This document shows positions 10,174 to 18,603 of a DNA stretch of 64,000 nt, one piece after another; position 1 is the first letter of the stretch, and each line of letters begins with the position of its first letter. The translations under genes and the position numbers were made by a program. A model generated the notes under the pieces. That model saw nothing but the letters and a program-made list of their open reading frames with translations, searched no databases and had not been told where the DNA came from. Source of the DNA: Paracoccaceae bacterium (GTDB taxonomy: Bacteria; Pseudomonadota; Alphaproteobacteria; Rhodobacterales; Rhodobacteraceae); the NCBI GenBank assembly GCA_016938875.1, contig JAFGTV010000053.1:62001-126000 (forward strand), in the 5' to 3' direction.

Positions 10174-10434
10174 ATGGCGATACAATCTGAACGTTCTGAA
10201 CAAAAGCTCGCAACGCTCGTGGTTGGCGGTGCGCCGTCCGGGCCGGTGCCACCGGAGGAACCAATGACACCGCCAAAGGAGACGCCTGAGGCGCCACCCG
10301 AGGAGTATCCCGAAGCGCCGGGTGAAATTCCGCCCGACACGCCGCCGGATCTACCACAATTACCCGGCGAATTGCCGCCCGCACCGCCACCGGAGGCTCT
10401 GGTCGGGGGCCGTGATGGATTGATCGCCGGGTAG
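10174..10434 (+). CDS. Small acidic proline-rich protein, function unknown
   Basis: An 86-residue protein. After about 25 ordinary residues it becomes a run of Pro/Glu repeats (PPEEPMTPPKETPEAPPEEY, then PDTPPDLPQLPGELPPAPPP) and ends GGRDGLIAG. There is no signal peptide or membrane helix, so it is probably a disordered cytosolic protein. Support for being real: it lies directly downstream of a strong FNR box at promoter distance, uses one continuous frame, and precedes the fusion gene on the same strand. A GGGA lies 12 bases before the ATG, rather far. Compositional bias means any similarity would be weak. Confidence 0.6.
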   Translation: MAIQSERSEQKLATLVVGGAPSGPVPPEEPMTPPKETPEAPPEEYPEAPGEIPPDTPPDLPQLPGELPPAPPPEALVGGRDGLIAG

Positions 10435-10493
10435 GCGCGGTCCGGTTTGGTGGAAATTCTCTAATCAAAGGAGAGCCTGAGAGGAGACCTGGA

Positions 10494-12497
10494 ATGCCCG
10501 ACTTCGATGATCTTCGCAAAGCAATGGTCGAATGTCAGATCAAGGCGCGCGGGGTACGCGATCCGCTGGTTCTGGATGCGATGGCACGCGTCCCGCGCGA
10601 GCGCTTTGTGCCGGAGCACCTGAAAGACCAGGCTTATCAGGACTGCCCGCTGCCCATAGACGCCGACCAGACCATTTCGCAGCCCTATATCGTGGCCTAC
10701 ATGGTCGAGGGATTGGCGCTCACGGGGGGCGAAAAGGTGCTCGAGATCGGCGCGGGTTCGGGCTATGCCGCCGCTGTTCTAGCCGAAATTGCGGGCGAGG
10801 TTTATGCCATCGAACGCCATGGAACGCTGGCCGCGAGGGCGTCGGCGGCACTTCGGGACGCCGGTTATGCAAATGTTCACGTCTTTCATGGTGACGGCAC
10901 CAGGGGCTGGCAAGACGAGGCGCCGTTCGATGCGATCCTGGTGTCAGCCGGAGTCCCCTTCGTGCCCGAGGCCCTCAAGTCGCAACTGGCCACGGGGGGA
11001 CGGATGGTGGTGCCTGTCGGCAGCGACCCGCGGGGGCAGGAACTGGTGCGCGTGACACGGCGCGAAAAGGGCCAGTTCGACCGCGAGGATCTGGCCGATG
11101 TGCACTTCGTTTCCCTGATCGGCGAACAGGGCTGGGAAGGCGAGCCGAAGGACGCGCAAACGGCACCGCCGCGCCTGATCCAGCACCGTCCGCGCCAGGC
11201 GGAAGGCTTGCCGAGGCTCATTCGCACCCACGCCGAGCCCTTCGACGATGTGCAGAACGCACCGCTCGACGGGATGATGGAGCGTATCGGCGATGCCCGC
11301 GTGGTGCTGATCGGCGAAGCGAGCCACGGCACGTCCGAATTTTACCGGATGCGGGCGCTGATCACCAAAAGGCTGATCGAGGAAAAGGGCTTTACCATTG
11401 TTGCCGCCGAGGCCGACTGGCCCGACGCCGCCCGCATCGACCACTACGTGCGTCACCGCGAAACACCGCCGTCAGCGTGGCAGGCCTTCGCCCGCTTTCC
11501 CACGTGGATGTGGCGCAACGAAGAGGTCCGTGCCTTTACCGATTGGCTGCACGCGTGGAACGCACCACGCGCGCCGCTGACGCGCGTCGGCTTTTACGGT
11601 CTGGACCTCTACAGCCTGTTCAACTCGGCGTTGGCAATCATCGACTATCTGGAAGATGTTGACCCCGATCTGGCGCGGATCGCCCGCCACCGTTACGGAT
11701 GCCTGAGCCCCTGGGAGGCCGATCCGGCGGCTTACGGCCACGCCGCGCTGACTGGCGCGTATCGCAACTGCGAAAATGATGTGACGGCGATGCTGATTGA
11801 TCTGATGCGAAAACGTCAGGAATACGCGCTGAGCGATGGCGAGCGATTTCTGGACGCGGCGCAAAATGCCGCGCTGGTGGCCAATGCCGAGCGATATTAC
11901 CGGATCATGTATTACGGCTCGCGTGCATCCTGGAACCTGCGCGATGATCACATGTTCGAAACCCTGCTGAACGTCATGGAATACCACGGAGAAGGGGCAC
12001 GCGCGGTGGTCTGGGCACATAATTCCCATATCGGCGATGCGCGGGCGACCGAAATGTCACGCCGGGGCGAGCGGAACCTGGGCGAGCTTTGCGCGCGCGG
12101 GTTCGGCGGCGAAAGCTACCGGATCGGAATGGGCACGGATCACGGGACCGTCGCCGCGGCCACCGACTGGAACGGGCCGATGGAGGTCAAGCAGGTCAGG
12201 CCGTCGCACCTTCAAAGCCATGAGCGGCAGTTCCACCTTTCCGGTTTGCCGGGCCTCATCCTGCCGCTGCGCGCAGAATCCGGGCACGAGGTGGTCACGG
12301 ACCTGGCGAAACCGCGTCTGGAGCGCGCCATCGGGGTCATCTATCGCCCCGAGACCGAGCTTGCCAGCCACTATTTCGAAGCGGAGCTTGCCCGCCAGTT
12401 CGATGACTACATCTGGGTCGACAAAACCAGCGCGGTGATGCCGCTGGCGACCGGACAGATCAGGGGGGTGCCCGATACCTACCCGTTCGGAACATGA
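10494..12497 (+). CDS. Protein-L-isoaspartate methyltransferase fused to erythromycin-esterase-like domain
   Basis: A 667-residue two-domain protein. Residues 1-215 are a PCMT: DQTISQPYIVAYM, then the SAM-binding motif VLEIGAGSGYAAAVLAEI (82-99). It methylates isoaspartyl residues so damaged proteins can be repaired. After a Pro/Arg linker (about 216-240) comes an EreA/ChaN-like domain with GEASHGTSEFYRMR (274-287), AAEADWPD (304-311) and VWAHNSHIGDA. Residues His279 and Glu306 are in the positions used for hydrolysis in erythromycin esterases. A strong ribosome site (GAGAGGAGACC) precedes the ATG. Such fusions occur in other proteobacteria. The substrate of the second domain is unknown, and antibiotic resistance should not be assumed. 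Confidence 0.9.
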   Translation: MPDFDDLRKAMVECQIKARGVRDPLVLDAMARVPRERFVPEHLKDQAYQDCPLPIDADQTISQPYIVAYMVEGLALTGGEKVLEIGAGSGYAAAVLAEIAGEVYAIERHGTLAARASAALRDAGYANVHVFHGDGTRGWQDEAPFDAILVSAGVPFVPEALKSQLATGGRMVVPVGSDPRGQELVRVTRREKGQFDREDLADVHFVSLIGEQGWEGEPKDAQTAPPRLIQHRPRQAEGLPRLIRTHAEPFDDVQNAPLDGMMERIGDARVVLIGEASHGTSEFYRMRALITKRLIEEKGFTIVAAEADWPDAARIDHYVRHRETPPSAWQAFARFPTWMWRNEEVRAFTDWLHAWNAPRAPLTRVGFYGLDLYSLFNSALAIIDYLEDVDPDLARIARHRYGCLSPWEADPAAYGHAALTGAYRNCENDVTAMLIDLMRKRQEYALSDGERFLDAAQNAALVANAERYYRIMYYGSRASWNLRDDHMFETLLNVMEYHGEGARAVVWAHNSHIGDARATEMSRRGERNLGELCARGFGGESYRIGMGTDHGTVAAATDWNGPMEVKQVRPSHLQSHERQFHLSGLPGLILPLRAESGHEVVTDLAKPRLERAIGVIYRPETELASHYFEAELARQFDDYIWVDKTSAVMPLATGQIRGVPDTYPFGT

Positions 12498-12579
12498 TCA
12501 AGGTGCTGCCTGCTGAAAGCATTACCCCGTTTCAAGGGGTGGCGTTCTTTTGACAATAGCCGCGGCGCCGGTCGCTGAC

Positions 12580-12742
12580 CGGGCACCGCCAGAATGGCGG
12601 CCCGCCGCCGTGGCCCGGTGCCGGGGACAGGTGTTTCGCCGTGATGACGCGCGGCTTTCAGATCGTCCAGCGTCTGGACCAGGCGGTGGGCAAGGTTCTC
12701 GCCGGTGCCGGGAATGGAACGCAACAGGACCTCTGGGGTCAG
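12580..12742 (-). pseudogene. Helix-hairpin-helix (PolX-like) fragment
   Basis: In one minus-strand frame the sequence reads LTPEVLLRSIPGTGENLAHR, then LVQTLDDLKAARHHGETPVPG and GPRRRAAI. This resembles the paired helix-hairpin-helix region found in PolX-like proteins (an IPGIGxxLAxR hairpin, a DLEAAAHDG helix and a GFGPRR hairpin). It has no start codon with ribosome site, is cut by stops on both sides and runs into the end of the converging fusion gene. I call it a decayed fragment; the assignment is from pattern memory only. Confidence 0.45.
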
Positions 12743-12829
12743 GCGGTCTGGCTGTTGCCAATGCCCTGTTGTTCACATCCCGACGATCGCTGCGGCGATG
12801 CCCCGGTCGATCCCGCGCGCTTTTGCGCC

Positions 12830-12990
12830 GCCCGTTTGGAAAGAGTCCCAAGGAGGGTCAGAGAGCGCCTCGATTTCGCGGGCGGTGGTCCGGTCGGCTC
12901 TGCCCCGTACCCCATCGTCGCCCTGGGTCACCGACAGGTTTGCGGCTTTCGGTATCGCGACTATTGGCGCTTGGGTCATGGTCCATTGAT
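12830..12990 (-). pseudogene. Possible aldo/keto reductase C-terminal fragment
   Basis: A minus-strand frame reads QWTMTQAPIVAIPKAANLS and later TAREIEALSDPP, resembling the end of aldo/keto reductases (a strand ending in IPKA, then the helix before ALDAAFPPP). The part between does not align well, and the frame continues antisense through the P-type ATPase gene, so most of it is a shadow. It fits a gene graveyard in this 626-base gap, but support is weak. Confidence 0.35.
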
Positions 12991-12999
12991 GTCCGTCAA
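12986..12999. promoter_or_regulatory. FNR/FnrL-type box upstream of the P-type ATPase
   Basis: TTGATGTCCGTCAA matches TTGAY-N4-RTCAA in both half-sites. Its centre is about 131 bases before the ATPase start, implying a transcription start near 13034 and an about 90-base leader if it is a class II site. It is the second good box in 3 kb, which supports a shared low-oxygen regulon. Confidence 0.65.
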
Positions 13000-13123
13000 C
13001 GCCGATGGGCCGCAATTGCGCTTTCAAGAGGAACAGCCGCGTGGAAATGCGCGAGAACCGACTCGGTCGAGAAAGGACCAGCGCCTTGGGCATCAGACGA
13101 TCGAAATTCCGGGGTTGGACCAG

Positions 13124-15781
13124 ATGAGACACGCCGCGACCCTGAAGCAACCCGAAGCGCCGCATGCGCTCTCGTCTGGCAAGGTTGCCCAACTGCTGTC
13201 CGTGTCGCTTGAAACAGGGCACTCCCAGGCCGAGGCTTTGCGACGGCTTCAGTCCTGCGGCCCTAACCGCCTGCGCCGGCAAAAACCGAGAAGCGCGATG
13301 GCGATCCTGTTTCACCAGTTTCGCAGCGTGATTGTCTGGTTGCTTGCATCGGCCGCCATCATCTCGCTGATCATTGGCGATATTGCGGAAGGCGGCGCGA
13401 TAATCATTGTGCTCTTGCTCAACGGCGCGATCGGTTTTGTCACCGAGTTGCGGGCGGCCCGTTCGATGGAAGCCTTGTTGCGCATCGCCGAGGTCGGCAC
13501 CCGCGTTCGCCGGGACGGTCGCGTCCAGATTGTCGACGCACGCGACGTGGTCCCCGGTGATGTTGTCGTTCTCGAAGGCGGTGATGTTGTGACGGCGGAC
13601 CTGCGTCTGACCGAGGCGTCGTCGCTTCAGGCGGACGAATCCATTCTGACCGGCGAAGCGGCACCGGTGGCAAAATCCCCCGATCCGGTTGCCGAGGATG
13701 CAATCCTTGCAGAACGGACATCGATGGTCTTCAAGGGTACCGCGATAACGCGCGGGTCCGGCGAGGCCATCGTCACCGCGACGGGCATGGCCACCGAACT
13801 GGGGCGGATCAGCCAACTGGCCGAAGCGGCCCAAGGAGACTCCTCGCCTTTGGAGGTTCGGCTGGAACGGCTGGGCCGTACCCTGATCTGGTTGTCCTTG
13901 ATCCTTGCTTCGGGCACCGCGCTGTCGGGCATCCTGCGAGGACAGGAACTGGCCATCATGGTACAAACCGCGGTCGCCTTGGCCGTGGCTGCGATCCCGG
14001 AAGGATTGCCGGTGGTTGCGACCTTGTCGCTGGCGCGCGGCATGTGGCGAATGGCCCGTCGCAATGCACTCATTCGTCGCCTTTCAGCTGTCGAAACGCT
14101 GGGCGCAACGACTTTGATTCTCACTGACAAGACCGGCACGCTTACCGAAAACCGAATGTCCGTCGTCCGTTTCGTGCTGGAGACTGGCGAATTCGAGCCC
14201 GGAGTAGCCGATCCGTCGGTGAAACTCGCCTTGCGAACCGGGGCGGCCTGCACAACTGCCGAGCTGGGGCATGGGACCAAGAGTGGCACGGGTGATCCGA
14301 TGGAGCTTGCGCTGCTTGAAGCCGCTGACCGTGTTGGTGTGGCGCGTCCGCAAAGGCGGCTCGAACAGCACGCTTTCGATCCAGAGCGGCGGATGATGGC
14401 GACCCTTCATGCCGAACCCGATGGGGTGTTTTACGCGGTAAAGGGAGCCCCCGAGGCGGTCATCGATGCCTGCACCCAGGTCCTCGGCCGTGACGGACCG
14501 CATGCACTTACCGATACGGCAAAGTCGGAATGGGTCCGCCGCAACGCACGCATAGCGGGTGAAGGGCTGCGCACGCTTGGGCTGGCGATGAAGAGCGAGC
14601 GCAACGGACAAGCAGAGCCTTACAGGGGGCTGACGCTGATCGGGCTGGTCTGTCTGGCTGATCCGCTTCGCGCTGATGTTCCGTCGGCCATCGCCGCGTG
14701 CCGCGCGGCCGGGGTGCGGGTGGTGATGATTACCGGCGACCATGCCGCGACGGCAGCGCGGATCGCATCCGACGCCGGGATCGGAAAGGACGGCACGATT
14801 GTGATTGAGGGACGCGAAGTGGCGGGCCTGGATCTGAACAGCGCGGGGCAAGAGACGCAAGCGAGGGTGCGCGAGGCGGACGTTTTCGCCCGCGTTGCAC
14901 CCGAAACGAAACTGACGATCGTCTCTTTCCATCAAAAGGATGGGCAGATCGTCGCGATGACCGGCGATGGCGTCAACGACGCCCCGGCGCTGAAACAGGC
15001 GGATATCGGGGTGGCCATGGGTCTGCGCGGCACTCAGGTGGCCCGCGAGGCCGCGGATATGGTTTTGAAAGACGACGATTTTGCCACGATCGTTGAGGCA
15101 ATTCGTCAGGGCAGGGTCATCTTCGGGAACATTCGAAAGTTCATCGTCTACCTGATGTCGTGCAATCTGTGTGAGGTTCTGGTCGTGACGGTGGCTGTGG
15201 GCGCCGGGCTGCCCGCGCCGCTGTTGCCGCTGCAAATCCTTTACCTCAACCTTGTCACGGATGTTTTTCCCGCCCTGGCACTGGGATTTGGGCAAGGCGA
15301 TGGGCGTGAGATGCACGACTTGCCCAGGAATCCGTCAGAGCCCATCATCGGCCGGGCCGAATGGATACGGATTTCGGTTCTGGCCGGGGCGCAAACCATC
15401 GCGACGCTGACGGCTTTCGTGCTGGCGCTGTTTCAGCTGGATCTTTCGGTAGACCAGGCGGTGACTGTTACTTTCCTTACGCTGGCGCTCGGGCAACTCT
15501 GGAACGTCTTTAACGTCCGTTCCGCCGACACGCGGTTGATTGCCAATGACGTGACCCGGAACCCATTTGTCTGGGGTGCGCTGTCACTCTGCCTGGTCCT
15601 GATCGGCGCCGCGCTCTGGGTGCCGGGGCTGTCGACGGTGCTGAACCTGGCCGCGCCCGGCAAGGACGGCTTGCTCTTGGCGGTGAGCGCGAGCCTGATC
15701 CCGCTCTTCTTGGGACAGGCAGTATTGGCGCTTGCGGTTGTTTTTCGTCAATCGTTCGCTGACCGGGCTGTGGCACGATAG
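13124..15781 (+). CDS. P2-type cation-transporting ATPase
   Basis: An 885-residue P-type ATPase: N-terminal cation-ATPase domain (SGKVAQLLSVSLETGHSQAEA), actuator TGEA (177-180), PEGLP in M4 (292-296), the phosphorylated Asp335 in DKTGTLTEN, hinge MTGDGVNDAPALKQADIGVA, and the C-terminal helices with YLNLVTDVFPALALG in M6. The M4 and M6 patterns fit the P2A/CtpF-like group (Ca2+ or Mn2+ pumps of the SERCA/PMR1 type); the ion is not proven. An open frame extends 161 codons upstream, but that part overlaps minus-strand remnants and looks non-coding. An FNR box upstream suggests low-oxygen control. Confidence 0.92.
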   Translation: MRHAATLKQPEAPHALSSGKVAQLLSVSLETGHSQAEALRRLQSCGPNRLRRQKPRSAMAILFHQFRSVIVWLLASAAIISLIIGDIAEGGAIIIVLLLNGAIGFVTELRAARSMEALLRIAEVGTRVRRDGRVQIVDARDVVPGDVVVLEGGDVVTADLRLTEASSLQADESILTGEAAPVAKSPDPVAEDAILAERTSMVFKGTAITRGSGEAIVTATGMATELGRISQLAEAAQGDSSPLEVRLERLGRTLIWLSLILASGTALSGILRGQELAIMVQTAVALAVAAIPEGLPVVATLSLARGMWRMARRNALIRRLSAVETLGATTLILTDKTGTLTENRMSVVRFVLETGEFEPGVADPSVKLALRTGAACTTAELGHGTKSGTGDPMELALLEAADRVGVARPQRRLEQHAFDPERRMMATLHAEPDGVFYAVKGAPEAVIDACTQVLGRDGPHALTDTAKSEWVRRNARIAGEGLRTLGLAMKSERNGQAEPYRGLTLIGLVCLADPLRADVPSAIAACRAAGVRVVMITGDHAATAARIASDAGIGKDGTIVIEGREVAGLDLNSAGQETQARVREADVFARVAPETKLTIVSFHQKDGQIVAMTGDGVNDAPALKQADIGVAMGLRGTQVAREAADMVLKDDDFATIVEAIRQGRVIFGNIRKFIVYLMSCNLCEVLVVTVAVGAGLPAPLLPLQILYLNLVTDVFPALALGFGQGDGREMHDLPRNPSEPIIGRAEWIRISVLAGAQTIATLTAFVLALFQLDLSVDQAVTVTFLTLALGQLWNVFNVRSADTRLIANDVTRNPFVWGALSLCLVLIGAALWVPGLSTVLNLAAPGKDGLLLAVSASLIPLFLGQAVLALAVVFRQSFADRAVAR

Positions 15782-16302
15782 CCCCACATCAGGCGCACCC
15801 AAATCGAAGGGCCACCATGATTTGGGCAAGATCCCGAGGGACCGCGCTGGCAGTCTCTTCGGGACGCGCAGAAGAGCGCGCCAAGAGGCTGCGAGGTCCA
15901 ACGCCAGCACCGCAGATACAGACAGACCCCGATCCTGCGACGGCAAGTCATTCCCACGCGCCGCAAGTCCGGGACACCGCGCAACGCTGCGGCGCCGACT
16001 CTTGGCTTCTGGATTGGTCTGCAAGGCGCACCAGACGGTCTTGCGGTCGCGCTGGTGCTGCGTTCTGAAGGATATCCGATCAATCAACTCCGGGCTGCTG
16101 TTCCCGGCCCACGCGAGGGTGAACCGTGTCCAAAGGACCGAACGCCGGGGATGCAACGCTGTTGCCCGTTCGTGGGCCCTGCTTTCCAAAGTCGACGATT
16201 CCGAAGGGTAACGGCACGCTTCACCTTCGTTCCCAGCACCCGCCCATGCGGCCTTTCGAGAGCGGTTTGTGGAGCAGTTCGTGGGGCAAAATCCTGTCCG
16301 AA
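15782..16302. other. Gene-free stretch between the P-type ATPase and tRNA-Leu
   Basis: About 520 bases. Both strands carry short open frames but none has a family signature, a ribosome site or natural composition. It lies beside a tRNA, where integrative elements often insert, but I could not find integrase motifs or a duplicated tRNA end here. Confidence 0.5.
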
Positions 16303-16333
16303 AACGCAAAAACCCCAAGAAACCGGGGTTTCC
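16303..16333 (-). terminator. Rho-independent terminator after tRNA-Leu
   Basis: Minus strand: AAACCCC and GGGGTTT form a stem (16310-16316 with 16325-16331), followed by a TTTTTGCGTTTT tail. It starts about 20 bases after the tRNA 3' end. Part of it is repeated exactly at 9831-9846. Confidence 0.7.
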
Positions 16334-16353
16334 TAGGGCTTTTTGCTGTCGAA

Positions 16354-16440
16354 TGGTGCCCAGGAGAGGACTCGAACCTCCACGTCCTTGCGAACACTAG
16401 CACCTGAAGCTAGCGCGTCTACCAATTCCGCCACCTGGGC
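16354..16440 (-). tRNA. tRNA-Leu (anticodon CAG)
   Basis: The minus strand folds as a class II tRNA: acceptor GCCCAGG pairs with CCTGGGC, the D-arm region reads GCGGAATTGGTAGACGC, the anticodon stem is CTAGC/GCTAG with loop TTCAGGT (anticodon CAG), there is a long variable arm, and the T-loop is GGTTCGAGTCC. CCA is encoded (16354-16356). It reads CUG codons, very frequent in this GC-rich genome. Confidence 0.97.
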
Positions 16441-16586
16441 AGGTGCCGTGAGGCGGTGACTTACAGAGGGGCGTGGGCAGTGTCAACGGCCATTTGTGTG
16501 GTTTTTCGCATAGCGCCAAACTGTCTTGTTTGCGCGCGCCCGGACCTATATTCCAAGACAACCAAAAGGTGCAGGAGGCCCCGCGC

Positions 16587-17579
16587 ATGTCCAAGCTCGT
16601 CACCATTTTCGGCGGATCCGGTTTTGTCGGACGCTATATCGCCCGGCGCATGGCGCAAGAGGGCTGGCGGGTGCGTGTCGCGGTGCGCCGCCCGAACGAG
16701 GCCATGTTCGTGCGCACCTATGGCGCGGTCGGCCAGGTCGAGCCGATGCTGTGCAACATTCGCGACCGGGCCTCGGTGGCCGCGGTTCTGCACGGCGCCG
16801 ATGCGGCGGTGAATTGCGTCGGCATCCTGAACGAGGATGGGCGCAACACCTTTGGCCTGGTGCAGCATTACGGCGCGCTGCATGTCGCCGAAGAGGCCGC
16901 AAAGGCCGGTGTCGCGCGGTTGGTGCAAATCTCTGCCATCGGGGCGGACAGCCACGCCAAAAGCGCCTATGCCGAGACCAAGGGCCGCGGCGAAGAGGCA
17001 GTGAAAGAGCATTTCCCCGATGCGGTGATCCTGCGCCCCTCAATTGTTTTCGGGGCAGAGGACCAGTTCTTCAACCGCTTTGCCAGCATGGCGCGGTTTT
17101 CCCCGTTCCTGCCGGTGACCGGCGGCAATACCCTGTTTCAGCCGGTTTATGTGGATGACGTGGCGCGCGCCGCCGTCATGGGGGTGACCGGCCAGGCCGC
17201 CCCCGGCACGTACGAGCTGGGCGGCCCCGAGGTAAAGACCTTTGCCGAGTTGATGGAAGATATGCTGGAGGTGATCCGCCGCCCCAAGGTGTGGGTCATC
17301 AACATGCCGTTCTTTGTGTCGGCGGCGATGGGCACGGTGTTCGATTTCCTGCAATCCATCTCGCTGGGGCTGTTCACCAACAAGATCCTGACCCGCGACC
17401 AGGTGCGCAACCTGGCGCATGACAACGTGGTGGGCGCGGATATGCCCGGCTTTGCCGAGCTGGGCATTGCCCCCGTGGCGATGGAGGCGGTCCTGCCGGA
17501 ATACCTGTGGCGCTATCGTCCGGCGGGGCAGTTCTATGAGATCAAGGATTCGGCGAAAAAGCTGCGCTCTCAGGAATAG
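16587..17579 (+). CDS. Complex I NDUFA9-like NAD(P)-binding protein
   Basis: A 330-residue atypical short-chain dehydrogenase. The Rossmann motif is TIFGGSGFVGRYIARRM (6-22), followed by NCVGILNEDGRNTF and RLVQISAIGADSHAKSAYAE. It resembles the NDUFA9 accessory subunit family of respiratory complex I, common in alphaproteobacteria. The Tyr-x3-Lys pair is present (SAYAETK), so catalysis cannot be ruled out. The start ATG has GGAGG nine bases upstream. It converges with uppP, overlapping by 10 bases. A role in complex I assembly or in ubiquinone/lipid metabolism is inferred from the family only. Confidence 0.88.
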   Translation: MSKLVTIFGGSGFVGRYIARRMAQEGWRVRVAVRRPNEAMFVRTYGAVGQVEPMLCNIRDRASVAAVLHGADAAVNCVGILNEDGRNTFGLVQHYGALHVAEEAAKAGVARLVQISAIGADSHAKSAYAETKGRGEEAVKEHFPDAVILRPSIVFGAEDQFFNRFASMARFSPFLPVTGGNTLFQPVYVDDVARAAVMGVTGQAAPGTYELGGPEVKTFAELMEDMLEVIRRPKVWVINMPFFVSAAMGTVFDFLQSISLGLFTNKILTRDQVRNLAHDNVVGADMPGFAELGIAPVAMEAVLPEYLWRYRPAGQFYEIKDSAKKLRSQE

Positions 17580-18373
17580 GCGATGGCCAGCAGCACGACG
17601 CCCAGCACCACCCGATAGATCACATAGGGCGTAAAGCTGATCCTGCGGGCCAGGCGCATCATCACCGACAGCGCGATCATCGCCGAGACAAAGGCAAAGA
17701 CCGCCGCGATGGCCCCATCCCGGGCCATCGCCATGTCGGCGTCCATCACCACTTCGCCGCCCAACAGCAGGCCAGAGGCCAGGATTGTCGGGATCGACAT
17801 CAACATCGACAGCCGCGCCGCATCCGCCCGTTCATACCCCAGCGCGCGCGCGCCGGTGATCGTGATGCCAGAGCGCGAGGTGCCGGGGATCAGCGCAATC
17901 GCCTGCCACAGCCCCAGGATCGCGGCGTGTTTCAGCGTCCACGATTGCGCCTTGCGGGTTTGTGGGGATTTCGTGTCAAAGGCCCACAGCACCACGCCAA
18001 AGATCAGCATGGTCCAGCCGATCACGGTGATGCTGCGCATTGCCTCGTCCAGGCCCGTCAGTTCGATCACCAGGCCCAGCGCCATCACCGGCACCGTGGC
18101 GATGACCAGGCACAGCGCCAGGAACGCGCCGGGTGTGTCGATCCTGCCCTGTACCACCCGGCCCAGCCCGAACAGCGCCATCATCGCATCCTTGCGGAAA
18201 TACAGGATCACCGCAGCCAGGGTGCCGATATGCACCGCGACATCCATGATCTGCCCCTGATCGGCCAGCCCGGTCAGCCGGGGCAGCAGGATCAGATGGC
18301 CCGAAGACGAAATCGGCAGAAACTCGGTAATCCCCTGAATGACCGCAAGCAAAAGCAGGTGATACAGTGCCAT
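17570..18373 (-). CDS. uppP: Undecaprenyl-diphosphatase
   Basis: A 267-residue membrane protein with seven or eight helices that recycles undecaprenyl pyrophosphate to the monophosphate carrier for peptidoglycan. It has both family signatures: EFLPISSSGHLIL near residue 18 and the catalytic-site motif LIPGTSRSGITI, with the active Glu in QGITEFLP. The ATG at 18373 has GAGGG upstream; the frame stays open further but without signal. It is divergent from gltD across a 230-base AT-richer spacer that must hold both promoters. UppP (BacA family) also confers bacitracin tolerance when overproduced. Confidence 0.95.
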   Translation of the reverse strand: MALYHLLLLAVIQGITEFLPISSSGHLILLPRLTGLADQGQIMDVAVHIGTLAAVILYFRKDAMMALFGLGRVVQGRIDTPGAFLALCLVIATVPVMALGLVIELTGLDEAMRSITVIGWTMLIFGVVLWAFDTKSPQTRKAQSWTLKHAAILGLWQAIALIPGTSRSGITITGARALGYERADAARLSMLMSIPTILASGLLLGGEVVMDADMAMARDGAIAAVFAFVSAMIALSVMMRLARRISFTPYVIYRVVLGVVLLAIAYS

Positions 18374-18603
18374 GGGGCCCTCGTCCGGTTGAGTGTCGCG
18401 CACAGCATAGTGGGGCGATTCGGAAAGAGAAGATGCGAAAAAGGTAATGTGTGCTGACATAAAATTTGCACAGTAGTCAAAAAGACCGCGGCCACTGCGC
18501 GAAATATCTTTAAATAGGTCAGTGTGTGTGACTTTTATTTCTCGCGCAACGCTCGTATAGAGGCGTCGAAAAGGCCCGGAATCCGTCCTGTAAGGAGAGC
18601 GCA

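Noticed and set aside
10494-12497. Reading the fusion gene as a macrolide resistance determinant
   Set aside because: The domain is only EreA-like and sits in a chromosomal stress cluster; no resistance or mobile genes are near.
12641-13123. An N-terminal extension of 161 codons on the P-type ATPase
   Set aside because: The extension overlaps minus-strand gene fragments and an FNR box, and the family length fits the ATG at 13124.
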